Shown here: piece after piece, positions 16,922 through 27,198 of the stretch
Layout: every line of letters starts with the position of its first letter
Position numbering within the stretch: position 1 is the stretch's first letter
Assembly: GCA_965242975.1 (NCBI GenBank)
Contig: CBDETS010000007.1
Coordinates: forward strand, 6,051,813 to 6,115,812
Length of the DNA: 64,000 bases
Origin: JAPPHA01 sp965242975
GTDB taxonomy: Bacteria; Pseudomonadota; Alphaproteobacteria; Rhodobacterales; Rhodobacteraceae
Reading direction: 5' to 3'
Notes under the pieces: model-generated
Told to the model about the DNA's origin: nothing
Databases searched by the model: none
Seen by the model: only the letters and a program-made list of their open reading frames with translations
Translations under genes and position numbers: made by a program

Positions 16922-17626
16922 ATGTCTGAACAATTGATCTTCGACCTGGATTTCCCTGCCTCGCGCGATGGACGGGACTTTCTCGTGACCGACGCAAACC
17001 GGAACGTTGTCACATTGCTGCGCCGTCCGGGAGTGTGGCAAAATTGCTGTTTTCTCATCTGCGGTCCGGAAAAATCGGGCAAGTCGCACCTGGCAAGTGC
17101 ATGGGCGCGGCATGTCGGCGCTAATGTTGTCACAGGTGTCGCCCTTGCCGCCGCGCGCGACCCGGTGGGCCCAGCCGGTTCAATGATCGGAGCACTGTGT
17201 GTCGAGGACATCCACGCGGTCTCGGGTGACTCCGCGTCCGAGTTCGCGCTTCTTCACGCGATGAACTTTTTCGCGGGTCAGCGGTCTTCCTTGCTGTTGA
17301 CGGCACGAGGCCGACCGCCGGACTGGCGGCCGATGAGTCCGGAGCTTGCCAGCCGCCTCGCGGCGGTGACGCAGGCGGCAATTGAAGAACCAGACGACGA
17401 GCTTCTTCGCGGGTTGCTTGCGAAGGCCATCGCGGACCGGCAACTGACCTGCTCGCCAAACGTTCTGGACTACCTGGTTAACCGAATGGAACGTACCTTT
17501 CTTGCCGCCGAAAAAGTGGTGGATGCGCTGGACAGCATGTCCTTGAGGCGACGGCGGCCGATTACGCGCGCGTTGGCAAGCATGGTGCTTGACGGCCCGG
17601 TTTCAGACCCGGAGGTTTCACAATGA
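16922..17626 (+). CDS. hdaA: HdaA, DnaA-related regulator of replication initiation
   Basis: 234-residue AAA+ protein resembling the ATPase part of DnaA without the DNA-binding domain. It begins SEQLIFDLDFPASRDGRDFLV; the QLIFDL motif matches the clamp-binding site used by Hda proteins. P-loop GPEKSGKSHL, then LCVEDIHAV as Walker B, and SRLAAVTQAAI. With the sliding clamp it promotes hydrolysis of DnaA-ATP. Its position between the PerM-type gene and ppk is conserved in alphaproteobacteria. Confidence 0.88.
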   Translation: MSEQLIFDLDFPASRDGRDFLVTDANRNVVTLLRRPGVWQNCCFLICGPEKSGKSHLASAWARHVGANVVTGVALAAARDPVGPAGSMIGALCVEDIHAVSGDSASEFALLHAMNFFAGQRSSLLLTARGRPPDWRPMSPELASRLAAVTQAAIEEPDDELLRGLLAKAIADRQLTCSPNVLDYLVNRMERTFLAAEKVVDALDSMSLRRRRPITRALASMVLDGPVSDPEVSQ

Positions 17627-17859
17627 TTGGCGGAGGCGCCGCGCCGCAGTCCGGGCGAGTTCTGGCCGTACTTGGATATCGAACCCCGATGGAGTATTCC
17701 GGGTCACGGGAAAGGAGAATTCCTCCGGGGCGCAACCGTGAAGTCCGGGTTCGCGTTGCGGTGATCCGGCTGGAAGAGATGCGCAGGCTCTGACCGGGTG
17801 CCCGGACCGGTTCTCGATTACGGCAGGTCGGCGGGTCGAAAGCGGCCGGGAGGTATGTC

Positions 17860-20103
17860 ATGCACGACGCAGGGGCCATTGAATCAGAGGCTGCCACGAC
17901 GCCTCCGCCGGGACATGACGGGCAGGCGGACAGGGTCGATGGCGACTTCCTGAATTCGTCACCGGGTCCTGGGGCGAACATCGATGGGGACTTTTCGGGA
18001 CCCTCGCGGTTTTTCAACCGCGAGCTGAGTTGGGTGTCGTTCAACTGGCGTGTGCTCGAGGAAGCTCAGAATCCGAATGTGCCCTTGCTCGAGCGGCTCC
18101 GTATGCTGTCAATTTCCGGAAGCAACCTCGACGAGTTTTTCACCGTTCGTGTGGCCGGACTGAGGCAGCAGGTCAGCGAAGGCATCTTCAAGTCTTCGCA
18201 GGATGGGCTGACACCCGGTCAGCAGCTCGCCAGGATCAATGACGATGTCAAACGCCTGATCGCCGAGCAGCAGGCGTGCTGGGCCGTTCTGTGCGATGAA
18301 CTTCACGTGGCTGGCATCAACCTCGTGGCACGTGGGGAATTCAGCGAAAGGGACCGGCGCGTTCTCAAGAAGGAATTCGACAACAACATCTTTCCCGTCC
18401 TCAGCCCGTTAGCGGTGGATCCCGCGCATCCGTTTCCGTTCATCGCGAGCGGCGGATTGACGCTCGCCGTGCAGTTGAAAGAGCGGCGGAAGAGACGCCA
18501 GTTGCAGGCGCTGCTTCCGATTCCCCAGCCATTGGACCGTTTCGTCACCTTGCCAGACGGGCCGAAGGGACAAACCCGGCGCGCATTGCTCGAAGACGTT
18601 ATCCTGGAATTCATCGGGACGTTGTTCCCGGACTACGTGTTGCGGGGCCATTGTATTTTCCGTCCGCTTCGCGACAGCGATCTGGAGGTCGAGGACGAAG
18701 CGATCGACCTTGTCCGCGAGTTCGAGACCGCGCTGAAACGCCGCCGGCGCGGGGGAGTCATCCAGTTGACGATATCCTCGGGCGGTCCCGAACAACTTAC
18801 ACACAAGATCTTTGAAGCCCTCGCGATGTCCGAGTCCGACGTCAATGTCGTCGACGGCATCGTCGGGATTTCGGATCTCAGGGGCCTGATCATCGATCAT
18901 CGCCGCGAACTGCAGTGGCCTTCGTTTCAACCGCGGACCCCCGAGCGGGTTCAGGATTTCGATGGCGACATATTTTCCGCGATTCAGCAGAAGGACATGC
19001 TGCTCCACCATCCGTACGAGAGTTTCGACATCGTCGTCCGGTTCCTGCAGCAGGCGGCACGTGACCCGAACGTGGTGGCAATCAAGCAGACACTGTACAG
19101 GACGTCGAACCAGTCACCGATCGTTGAGGCACTGTGCGAAGCGGCCGAAAACGGAAAATCGGTAACCGCACTTGTCGAACTGAAGGCGCGGTTCGATGAG
19201 GCAGCGAACATCCGGCAGTCCCGAAGACTCGAAACTGCCGGCGTCATTGTCGTCTACGGATTTCTCAATCTGAAAACCCACGCAAAGATTTCAACGGTTG
19301 TCAGGCGCGAAGAGGATCACCTCGTTACGTACACGCATTTCGGGACCGGCAACTACCACCCGATCACCGCCAAGATATACACGGACCTGTCGCTGTTTAC
19401 CTGTGACCCCCAACTCGGCCGCGGAGCGACCAAGATCTTCAACTACATTTCAGGATACGCCCGACCTGAAGGCCTCGAGCACCTGTCGGTTTCACCGGTG
19501 TACCTCAAGGAATATCTCCTGGAACTCATCGAGAACGAGATCAGGGTTGCAAAGTCGGGCAAGCCGGGCGCGATCTGGGCCAAGATGAATGCGATCATCG
19601 AGCCGGACGTCATTGACGCCTTGTACAGGGCATCGTGCGCCGGGGTCCGGATTTCGTTGGTCGTTCGTGGAATCTGTGGCCTTCGTCCGGGCATCGCCGG
19701 GCTCTCGGAGAACATCCGTGTCAAATCCATCGTCGGACGCTTCCTCGAACACTCGCGCATCATGTGTTTCGGATCCGGTCACGGATTGCCGTCGCCCAGG
19801 GCGCGCGTCTTCATGTCTTCGGCCGACTGGATGGGCAGGAATCTTCACTTTCGGGTCGAGACACTTGTCGAAATCAGGAACAATACCGTGCACGCCCAGA
19901 TCATGAGCCAGATCATGGCCGCCAACCTGGCGGATCAGGCCAACAGCTGGGTTCTGCAGTCCGACGGGACATACGTCCGTCACACCGGGGACGACGGTGA
20001 TCGAAAGTTCAATTGCCATCGGTTCTTTCTCGAGAATCCGTCTCTCAGTGGCCGGGGCTCTGTCGGCGCAAAGGACGTGCCGGCGCTGACCCACTCCAGT
20101 TAG
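17860..20103 (+). CDS. ppk: Polyphosphate kinase
   Basis: 747 residues; reversibly polymerises the ATP gamma-phosphate into polyphosphate. N-terminal domain FFNRELSWVSFNWRVLEEAQ; head domain HPFPFIASGGLTLAV. Catalytic C-terminal PLD-like domains with LKTHAKISTV and THFGTGNYHPITAKIYTDLS, which carry the phosphorylated and catalytic His residues. DWMGRNLHFRVE lies near the end. The first about 45 residues are poorly conserved acidic sequence. ATG preceded by GGGAGG. ppx follows 57 bp downstream, a typical synthesis/degradation pair. Confidence 0.95.
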   Translation: MHDAGAIESEAATTPPPGHDGQADRVDGDFLNSSPGPGANIDGDFSGPSRFFNRELSWVSFNWRVLEEAQNPNVPLLERLRMLSISGSNLDEFFTVRVAGLRQQVSEGIFKSSQDGLTPGQQLARINDDVKRLIAEQQACWAVLCDELHVAGINLVARGEFSERDRRVLKKEFDNNIFPVLSPLAVDPAHPFPFIASGGLTLAVQLKERRKRRQLQALLPIPQPLDRFVTLPDGPKGQTRRALLEDVILEFIGTLFPDYVLRGHCIFRPLRDSDLEVEDEAIDLVREFETALKRRRRGGVIQLTISSGGPEQLTHKIFEALAMSESDVNVVDGIVGISDLRGLIIDHRRELQWPSFQPRTPERVQDFDGDIFSAIQQKDMLLHHPYESFDIVVRFLQQAARDPNVVAIKQTLYRTSNQSPIVEALCEAAENGKSVTALVELKARFDEAANIRQSRRLETAGVIVVYGFLNLKTHAKISTVVRREEDHLVTYTHFGTGNYHPITAKIYTDLSLFTCDPQLGRGATKIFNYISGYARPEGLEHLSVSPVYLKEYLLELIENEIRVAKSGKPGAIWAKMNAIIEPDVIDALYRASCAGVRISLVVRGICGLRPGIAGLSENIRVKSIVGRFLEHSRIMCFGSGHGLPSPRARVFMSSADWMGRNLHFRVETLVEIRNNTVHAQIMSQIMAANLADQANSWVLQSDGTYVRHTGDDGDRKFNCHRFFLENPSLSGRGSVGAKDVPALTHSS

Positions 20104-20160
20104 CCGGCTCGGGTCCGTGCACGAGCGGTTCGCAATTGCCACCTGTGACGGTAGGTCACG

Positions 20161-21663
20161 GTGTCGCTGATCGAGGCAAATGGCCCCGCGGAGACGGGTG
20201 TTCATGAGCGGCTGAAGCGGGTTGGTGTCATTGATGTCGGCTCGAATTCCGTTCGACTCGTCGTATTTGACGGCGCGGCACGGTCGCCGGCTTATTTCTA
20301 CAATGAAAAGATCCTCTGCGGGTTGGGACGCGACCTGCGGAAAACCGGGCGCCTTAATCCGGAGGGCAAGGTGCGCGCACTGGCGGCCCTGGAGAGGTTT
20401 TCGGAACTGGTTGGCGTGTTTGACATCAGGTCGGTGAAGACGGTCGCGACGGCGGCCGTCCGGGAGGCGACGGATGGCGTGGAGTTCTGCACCGAGGCCA
20501 GAATGCGGACTGGCCTGGATATCATGGTTGCAGGTGGCCACGAGGAGGCGCGCCTTTCCGCCCAGGGAGTTCTCCTCGGCTGGCCCGACGCAGATGGATT
20601 CGTCTGTGACATGGGCGGCGCATCAATGGAAATCGCGGAGGTCAGGGACGGTTCGGTCGGGAGAGTGGAAAGCATGCCGCTCGGGTCGCTTACCATACGG
20701 GACGATGATAGTCGAAACGGTCGGACGGGGCATGATCTCGTTCAACGAATTCAGGAATTGCGAAGCAGGTTTCCGGGACACAGCCCGAGACTGTTTCTTG
20801 TTGGGGGTTCGTTTCGCGCGATTGCCAGACTCGACATGGAATATCGAGGTTATCCGCTCAAGGTTCTGCATGAATACAGGATGTCGGCGGCGGGCCTGAA
20901 CACGACGTTGTCGCGCATTCGATCGGGTCGGCCGGAAGATTTCGCGGTCGCCCCCTCGATATCGCCCGGACGCCTCGAGCACGTGCCGGGGGCGGCCAGG
21001 GTGTTGTCCATTCTTGTCAATGTATTCGAACCTGAGGAGATTGCGATTTCCGGATACGGGATTCGTGAAGGCCTTCTCTATGAGAGCCTGCCGGAGAGCT
21101 TGCGACGCCGGGACCCGCTGATCGAGGTCTGCCGGGCAATGGAGACGAGTTCCGCGCGATTCCCCGGGTTCGGCGAGCATCTCGCAAGATGGGTAAGGCC
21201 ATTGTTCCCGGAAGCGGGAAGCGGGCGCCGGCGGCTGATTCTTGCCGCGTGCCTGTTGCACGACGTAACCTGGCGTGCCCATCCGGATTATCGAGCGGAA
21301 GTGTGCCTTGACAACGCCACGCGCGCCAATCTGGGCGGCCTGGACCATACTGGCCGGATATTCATCGGCATGTCGCTGTTTCACCGTTACAGCAAATCTG
21401 TCGATCCGAGCGGGTACCGCGCGCTGTCCGAGTTCCTGTCACCCGAAGAGCGCCAGAATGCGAAAAAGCTTGGCAGGGCCATGCGGCTCGGCGCCCTTCT
21501 GGGCGGCGCGACAACGGATCAAATGGGCGTTCTCGGGATCGATTCCGGACACGTCAAGCTCGATTTCGAGGGTCGAGGCCAGGGGATCTTCGGCGAGGCC
21601 ATACAGCGACGCCTTGACGCATTGGCGCGCGCGGTCGGGAAAGAGCCGGTCGTCCAGTTGTGA
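20161..21663 (+). CDS. ppx: Exopolyphosphatase, Ppx/GppA family
   Basis: 500 residues; removes terminal phosphates from polyphosphate or hydrolyses pppGpp. ASKHA-fold motifs: VGVIDVGSNSVRLVVFD (phosphate 1), TAAVREATDG and CDMGGASMEIAEV (phosphate 2). The C-terminal half has an HD-like helical region (LILAACLLHDVTWRAH). GTG start. Cotranscribed with ppk. Confidence 0.93.
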   Translation: MSLIEANGPAETGVHERLKRVGVIDVGSNSVRLVVFDGAARSPAYFYNEKILCGLGRDLRKTGRLNPEGKVRALAALERFSELVGVFDIRSVKTVATAAVREATDGVEFCTEARMRTGLDIMVAGGHEEARLSAQGVLLGWPDADGFVCDMGGASMEIAEVRDGSVGRVESMPLGSLTIRDDDSRNGRTGHDLVQRIQELRSRFPGHSPRLFLVGGSFRAIARLDMEYRGYPLKVLHEYRMSAAGLNTTLSRIRSGRPEDFAVAPSISPGRLEHVPGAARVLSILVNVFEPEEIAISGYGIREGLLYESLPESLRRRDPLIEVCRAMETSSARFPGFGEHLARWVRPLFPEAGSGRRRLILAACLLHDVTWRAHPDYRAEVCLDNATRANLGGLDHTGRIFIGMSLFHRYSKSVDPSGYRALSEFLSPEERQNAKKLGRAMRLGALLGGATTDQMGVLGIDSGHVKLDFEGRGQGIFGEAIQRRLDALARAVGKEPVVQL

Positions 21664-21898
21664 GTCGCGTTACCCTGTGGCAGACGGCTTGGCCTGTCTC
21701 AAGCAGTTGTGAAGCTGGCAATTGCAAAAACTACGTGATTTCAATAGGTTGAATTCCACCATTTTCGAACGCGGGATTTGCGTTGCTCGGTGAATTGCCT
21801 TATGGCGTTCGGCGATTTCGCTTTTCTCTCCGGGTGGATCGAGGTCATTGGCCGAGCGAGCCGGGAGATCGGCCCGGACTGACATGGGGAACCGTGCA

Positions 21899-23236
21899 AT
21901 GAAAATGTCGCGATACTTCCTGCCCATTCTCAAGGAAACTCCGTCCGAAGCGCAGATCGTCAGTCACAGGTTGATGCTGCGGGCAGGCATGATCCGGCAG
22001 GCCAGCGCCGGGATCTATTCCTGGCTGCCTTTCGGTTATCGCGTTCTCCAAAGGATCGAGAAAATCGTTCACGAGGAACAGATTCGTGCGGGACACCATC
22101 CGATGCTGATGCCCACATTGCAGTCAGCCGACCTGTGGCGCGAAAGCGGCCGGTACGACGACTACGGGGAAGAGATGCTCCGGATTACCGACCGCCACGG
22201 ACGCGACATGTTGTACGGGCCGACGAATGAGGAACTCATTACCGATATCGTCCGTTCGTCCGTTCATTCATACCGCGACCTGCCGCTGACCCTCTATCAC
22301 GTTCAGTGGAAATTCCGGGACGAAATCCGCCCGCGATTCGGCGTCATGCGCGGGCGCGAGTTCCTGATGAAAGACGGATACAATTTTGACGTGGATCGCC
22401 GATCGGCAATTCACTCGTACAACCGGCACCTTGTCAGTTACCTGAAGTCCTATGAACGGATGGGACTGAAAGCGATTCCCATGAGGGCGGAAACCGGACC
22501 AATCGGAGGAGACCATAGCCATGAGTTTCTGGTTCTGGCTGATACCGGGGAATCCGGGGTCTTTTTCGACAAGCGTATTCTTGATCTGACTCTCGGAGAA
22601 CGTCAGGTCGATTACGACGATCCGGATGGATGTGCACGAATCGTCGACGAGTGGACGTCTCCCTACGCCCGTACCGACGAAACTCATGACGTGGACCTGT
22701 TCAACGGGGTTCCGGAGGACCGGCGTACGAGTTCACGGGCGATCGAGGTCGGTCAGATTTTCTATTTCGGCACGAAGTACTCTGAGCCCATGAACGCGAC
22801 CGTGGTCGACGCGGAGGGAAGACAGGCACTCCTTCACATGGGATCGCACGGCATTGGTGTGTCACGGTTGGCAGGAGCAATTATCGAGGCGAGCCATGAT
22901 GATCGGGGGATTGTCTGGCCTGACTCCGTCGCTCCGTTCGACGTTGGAATCGTCAACCTGAGGCAAGGAGATGGCGGTACGGATTCCGCGTCACGACGAA
23001 TTTACGAACTGGCCTTGTCCGTCGGCCTTGAACCGCTTTACGATGACCGGAACGAGCGGGCGGGGGCCAAGTTCGCGACCATGGACCTGATCGGGCTTCC
23101 CTGGCGGGTGACTGTTGGTCCGAAGAGCATCCGGAGGGGCATGGTTGAACTCACGTCCCGCAAAACCGGTGAAACCGTCGAGCTTGGTCCCGACGAGGCC
23201 ATTGACCGGATCAAGGGCTTGCCGAACAAGGGTTGA
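21899..23236 (+). CDS. proS: Prolyl-tRNA synthetase (short alphaproteobacterial form)
   Basis: 445 residues from the ATG at 21899. The 17 upstream codons of the open frame are less likely, as the protein family begins MSRYFLPILKE. Class II motifs: GPTNEELITDIVRSSVHSYRDLP, QWKFRDEIRPRFGVMRGREFLMKD (motif 2) and HMGSHGIGVSRL (motif 3). No INS editing insertion, as in the 440-residue type of alphaproteobacteria. C-terminal anticodon-binding domain FDVGIVNL. Followed by lolC after 88 bp. Confidence 0.95.
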   Translation: MKMSRYFLPILKETPSEAQIVSHRLMLRAGMIRQASAGIYSWLPFGYRVLQRIEKIVHEEQIRAGHHPMLMPTLQSADLWRESGRYDDYGEEMLRITDRHGRDMLYGPTNEELITDIVRSSVHSYRDLPLTLYHVQWKFRDEIRPRFGVMRGREFLMKDGYNFDVDRRSAIHSYNRHLVSYLKSYERMGLKAIPMRAETGPIGGDHSHEFLVLADTGESGVFFDKRILDLTLGERQVDYDDPDGCARIVDEWTSPYARTDETHDVDLFNGVPEDRRTSSRAIEVGQIFYFGTKYSEPMNATVVDAEGRQALLHMGSHGIGVSRLAGAIIEASHDDRGIVWPDSVAPFDVGIVNLRQGDGGTDSASRRIYELALSVGLEPLYDDRNERAGAKFATMDLIGLPWRVTVGPKSIRRGMVELTSRKTGETVELGPDEAIDRIKGLPNKG

Positions 23237-23324
23237 GGTGCCGATTCCGTGAGTGAAGACAGCCTGGCCGACGGACGCCCTGCAGAATTGCTCGAGCTGA
23301 CTGAAATCCAGGACGGTTGAATCC

Positions 23325-24626
23325 ATGAAACGGGATCGACGAGGTGACGAAAATCGGCTTCGGCCGTTCGCCGGGTTCGAATGGATGATTGCCTGGCGAT
23401 ACCTGCGCGCGCGCCGTAGCGACGGCGGCGTCAGTGTCATGACGTGGATCTCCCTGGTCGGAATCGCGCTCGCCGTTTTTGCACTCATTGCCACGCTCGG
23501 TGTCCGGTCCGGGTTCCGCGCCGAATTCACGGCGACGATCCTCGGTGCCAACGCCCATGTCACGGTATATCCGACACGGCGGGCTGCGGCCGGAGTGCGT
23601 CCGCGTTTCCTTGACCACGAAAGGATCGTCGAAGCCGTGGAAGGCGTTCCGGGAGTCGTGCGCGTTGCTCCCGTTGTTCGCGGGCAGGTGATGGCGACGG
23701 CCAACGGTGCTACGGTGGGGGTCGAGGTTTTCGGCGAAACGCCTGAAGACCTCGCAAACCTGCCCCTGGTCAGCCAGCCCGAGGTCAGTCGCGGGAGTAT
23801 CGATGATTTCGGGCCCGACATCGCCGTTGGCGTCGGTATCGCACGCAATCTCGGGCTTCAACCGGGCAGCCAATTGACATTGATCTCGCCGGACGGCGTC
23901 CAGACGGCATTTGGAACAGCGCCAAGAATCGACAGTTTCGAGGTCGGTTACATCTTTGGGGTCGGCCGTTACGACATCGACCGGACCCGCGTGTATATGC
24001 CGCTCGACATGGCCCAGGAATTCTTCAACACAGGTGCCGGGGTCGACGAACTCGAGGTCATGGTCGAGCGCCCGGACCTGATCGAAGACATGACCCGAGA
24101 GATCCAGGCGGCAGCCGGGCCTGGATCGGTTCTGTGGACGTGGAAAGATTCGAGTGGTGCATATCTCGCCGCCCTGCAGATGGAAGACAACGTCATGTTC
24201 ATCATCCTGTCGATGTTGGTCCTTATCGCTGTCATGAACATAGTTTCAGGGCTGGTGATGCTGGTAAAGAACAAGGGCCGTGACATCGCGATTCTACGTA
24301 CGGTCGGCCTGACGGAGGCATCAATCCTGAGGGTGTTCCTGATCTGCGGAACGACCATCGGAGTCGCGGGAACGGTCCTTGGCGTCGTACTGGGTTGCCT
24401 GTTCGTGATCTACATTGATCCGATCTTCGAGGTGGTGAACTACCTTGCGGGTGGAGGAGTCTGGGATCCGTCCGTTCGTTTTCTCAGCCGGCTGCCGGCG
24501 CGCCTCGAACTGGCGGATGTCGTAAGCGCGGTTGCACTTTCGGTCGGGCTGTCGGTCGTCGTGACCTATTTTCCTGCCCGACGCGCGGCGCGAATGGACC
24601 CGGTTGAGGCCCTGCGATATGAATGA
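23325..24626 (+). CDS. lolC: Lipoprotein-releasing ABC transporter permease LolC/E type
   Basis: 433 residues: one N-terminal helix (WISLVGIALAVFALIATLGVRSGF), a large periplasmic domain (about 55-280) and three C-terminal helices with GLTEASILRVFLICGTTIGVAGT and YFPARRAARMDPVEALRYE, the conserved end. With LolD it extracts outer-membrane lipoproteins from the inner membrane and passes them to LolA. A single LolC/E-type gene suggests a homodimeric (LolF-like) permease. Confidence 0.93.
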   Translation: MKRDRRGDENRLRPFAGFEWMIAWRYLRARRSDGGVSVMTWISLVGIALAVFALIATLGVRSGFRAEFTATILGANAHVTVYPTRRAAAGVRPRFLDHERIVEAVEGVPGVVRVAPVVRGQVMATANGATVGVEVFGETPEDLANLPLVSQPEVSRGSIDDFGPDIAVGVGIARNLGLQPGSQLTLISPDGVQTAFGTAPRIDSFEVGYIFGVGRYDIDRTRVYMPLDMAQEFFNTGAGVDELEVMVERPDLIEDMTREIQAAAGPGSVLWTWKDSSGAYLAALQMEDNVMFIILSMLVLIAVMNIVSGLVMLVKNKGRDIAILRTVGLTEASILRVFLICGTTIGVAGTVLGVVLGCLFVIYIDPIFEVVNYLAGGGVWDPSVRFLSRLPARLELADVVSAVALSVGLSVVVTYFPARRAARMDPVEALRYE

Positions 24627-25335
24627 GTCACGGGATGACCGGGACGTTCTCCGACTTGAAGCCGTGTCCAGATCCTATCGGAAAGGGCAGGTCGGAGAGG
24701 TCAGGGTATTGGCAGGTGTCAGTCTTTCCGTTCGACGGGCCGAAGTCGTCGGGCTCGTTGCGCCGTCCGGAGCGGGAAAGTCAACCCTCCTGCACATTGC
24801 CGGCCTGCTGGACTCTCCGGACGAAGGGCAGGTGATAATCAACGGAACCGACTTTGCGTCCGCCCCTGACCGTCTCCGCACGCACGTCCGGCGTCACGGG
24901 GTCGGATTCGTCTATCAATTCCACCATCTTCTGCCGGAATTCTCGGCGGTCGAAAATATTGTGCTGCCACAACTTGCCGCCGGAACGGATCGGAAACAGG
25001 CCGATGCCTGGGCGATGGAACTCCTGGAGCGAACGGGCCTGAAAGGGCGTGCACGGCACCGACCGTCCGAGTTGTCGGGAGGCGAGCAACAGCGAGTTGC
25101 GTTCTGCCGTGCGTTGGCAAACCGCCCGGATCTGTTGCTCGCCGATGAACCCACCGGGAATCTTGATTCGGGTTCGTCCGAATCCGTGTTCGCAGTCATG
25201 ATGGAACTTGTGCGCGAACGCCGCCTCTCGGCTTTGATCGCGACTCATGACCGGGACCTGGCGGTTCGGCTTGACCGCACGGTGAGCCTCGACGAAGGTC
25301 ATGTGCTTGAACTCGGGCGGGCAAGCCCGGCGTGA
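24619..25335 (+). CDS. lolD: Lipoprotein-releasing ABC transporter ATPase LolD
   Basis: 238 residues. Walker A APSGAGKST, Q-loop YQFHHLLPEFSA, signature LSGGEQQRVAF, Walker B LLLADEPTGNLDSGSS (the LolD-type D-loop) and H-loop ATHDRDLA. The ATG at 24619 overlaps the lolC stop by 8 bp, so the two are coupled. Powers lipoprotein release. Confidence 0.95.
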   Translation: MNESRDDRDVLRLEAVSRSYRKGQVGEVRVLAGVSLSVRRAEVVGLVAPSGAGKSTLLHIAGLLDSPDEGQVIINGTDFASAPDRLRTHVRRHGVGFVYQFHHLLPEFSAVENIVLPQLAAGTDRKQADAWAMELLERTGLKGRARHRPSELSGGEQQRVAFCRALANRPDLLLADEPTGNLDSGSSESVFAVMMELVRERRLSALIATHDRDLAVRLDRTVSLDEGHVLELGRASPA

Positions 25336-26370
25336 TCAGAGGCTGCAGGATTCCCGGAGAAGGTTCCAATCCGCCGTATCGACGATCGGGCCGTTTCCGC
25401 TGCCCTGTGCCCCGGTTTCCTCCGCTTCGGCGAGAGCTGCGCCGAGAGGAGTTTCGAGTCCGATCGCTTCAGCAAGAGGAATACTGGACAGCCCGGCATC
25501 GGTGAACAATGCCAAAAGGCGTTCGGCACTTTGAGGCGATGGATTCTGGGCCAGGATTTTCGGCGTGAAACCGTGCAGGACCCGCTCGGGAATGTCCCGT
25601 CCGAGCAGGAATGCCATCGTGTGCCAGGAACCTGCAAAGCGGATCAGCTGCCTGAACAGACGGCGGTCGCGGCTGGCGGCATATTCCAGCAAGACGAAGC
25701 CGGCGGCCAGTTCAGGATCACTGTTCGGGCCGAGAAGGGAATAGTCGAGCAGGATCTTCCCGCCGGGCAAGTGAACGCTCTGGCGTTCGCCAAGTTCGGC
25801 AAGACCGACCTTGACTCCTGCGTCGAGGGCAATTGCGCTCGTGAGCGAGCCAAGGACAGTTGCCGTGACCTGGGTGTCGCATTCGGGTCCGTTGGTCTTG
25901 GTGATTTCTGAAAGGAGCGACTCGTCGATAGACTGGATTCGAACCTGGGGTGTGACGAGGACAGCTTGATCCTCGAGGGCATTCGGCAACAGGGTCATCA
26001 CGAAATATGCCCCGGTCGCAATGATCGTGGCGAAACATGCAAGCGCGAGTTTCAGGCGGAGTCGGGAACTCCGCATCGGTTTGTGGCCGATTGCGTGGAA
26101 GACGTCGATCGCGGCGATCATGTGAGGATCGGTGATTTCGATCGTTTCCGACTCAGTGGCGCCGGGTGAGTAGACGGCAGGAAACTGGTTGGGGTTCAGC
26201 CTGTTGATCGCGTGGAGGTCCCAATGGGCGAGAACGTTGTCGTTCAGGTCCTTGACCAGCAGTGCGGTGCGACCCAGGGACAAAACGACCTCGCGACGTT
26301 GAGCGTTGGGAGCCTCTCTCCACAACTCCGAACTCTCCAGCCGGTCATACTGGTGTAGTGCTGTAACCAC
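25336..26370 (-). CDS. Membrane protein with degenerate M48-peptidase-like domain
   Basis: 344 residues; one membrane helix (about 107-127). N-terminal part with VVLSLGRTALLVKDLNDNVLAHWDL; periplasmic C-terminal part with SVHLPGGKILLDYSLLGPNSDPELAAGFVLLEYAA. That stretch looks like the M48 pattern around LPGG...E(L)A...HExxH, but the zinc motif is replaced by FVLLEYAA. I recall similar proteins near lolCD in Rhodobacterales. Convergent with lolD (stop codons adjacent at 25335/25336). Function unknown; protease activity unlikely. Confidence 0.6.
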   Translation of the reverse strand: MVTALHQYDRLESSELWREAPNAQRREVVLSLGRTALLVKDLNDNVLAHWDLHAINRLNPNQFPAVYSPGATESETIEITDPHMIAAIDVFHAIGHKPMRSSRLRLKLALACFATIIATGAYFVMTLLPNALEDQAVLVTPQVRIQSIDESLLSEITKTNGPECDTQVTATVLGSLTSAIALDAGVKVGLAELGERQSVHLPGGKILLDYSLLGPNSDPELAAGFVLLEYAASRDRRLFRQLIRFAGSWHTMAFLLGRDIPERVLHGFTPKILAQNPSPQSAERLLALFTDAGLSSIPLAEAIGLETPLGAALAEAEETGAQGSGNGPIVDTADWNLLRESCSL

Positions 26371-27198
26371 TGCCCGTTACGCCATTCTTCGTGACGCTTG
26401 ATTTGCCCGAATATAGTTGACGTCGGTCTGGCTCGCCAGTCTCTTTTTTGTCTTGAGCAGTCAGGATGCAGAGTTTTTTTCTGGCGGACGCCGGACAGCC
26501 GGACAGTCGCGGCGGGAAATGACGGGATCGCGTTCCGACTTTTGCAGTCCGCCGTACCGCATTGACCGTCACGGGCTCACATACCCTGGATCATGGACGG
26601 CATCCGGTCCGGTTGGTGTTCACGTCACGACGAACATCGCCTCCCTGCCATCGGAGGCCGGCGCGCATGGGCCGGCCGGACGGCAGCGCGGGGTCCGCCA
26701 CACAAGGCGCGAACGCAAACAGAGCCGGGTGCCATGCAAGTTCTGCCGAGACCGCCCGGGCGAAACGCCCCATGCGCGGACCCAGCGTCGGTTCGGCTTG
26801 ATCGCACCGTTCGGAACTCGACCGTTCACGCACATCGGAAAGAGCGTCCCCGCGATAGGCAGCCGGCCGCGGACCCACGGGAGAATCGGAGTGCCCGGCT
26901 TCGCCTGCGTGCGGCAGCTGCTGCCGGTCGCCACAGGAGAACTTTCACAAGTCATACATGTCGAATGAAGACGAATTGACACAACCTCGAAAAGTTGTGA
27001 ATCCGGATGGCCGCGGAAGGCAACAGACCTCGGGAACGGCACAATGCGGCCTGCCGGCGTCACGTCGGGTGCACGAGTCGGTCGATTCCGGGAGAGATTT
27101 TCGGCGCGCCCCGATCAAATGTTACAGCTCAATCCGCCAAAGATTGCACAAAACGGCTCAAATCTGCCTTTCCAGACCTGCGCAGCCGAATTCGGTCG
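26371..27198. other. About 830-bp gap without a convincing gene
   Basis: Open frames on both strands lack start signals and protein-like composition. No tRNA, tmRNA or SRP-RNA signature found by eye. It must contain the promoter of the minus-strand membrane-protein gene near 26390. Confidence 0.4.

Noticed and set aside
26417..27063. Overlapping open frames in the 26.4-27.1 kb gap
   Set aside because: Frames overlap on both strands with no start sites or motifs; treated as non-coding.
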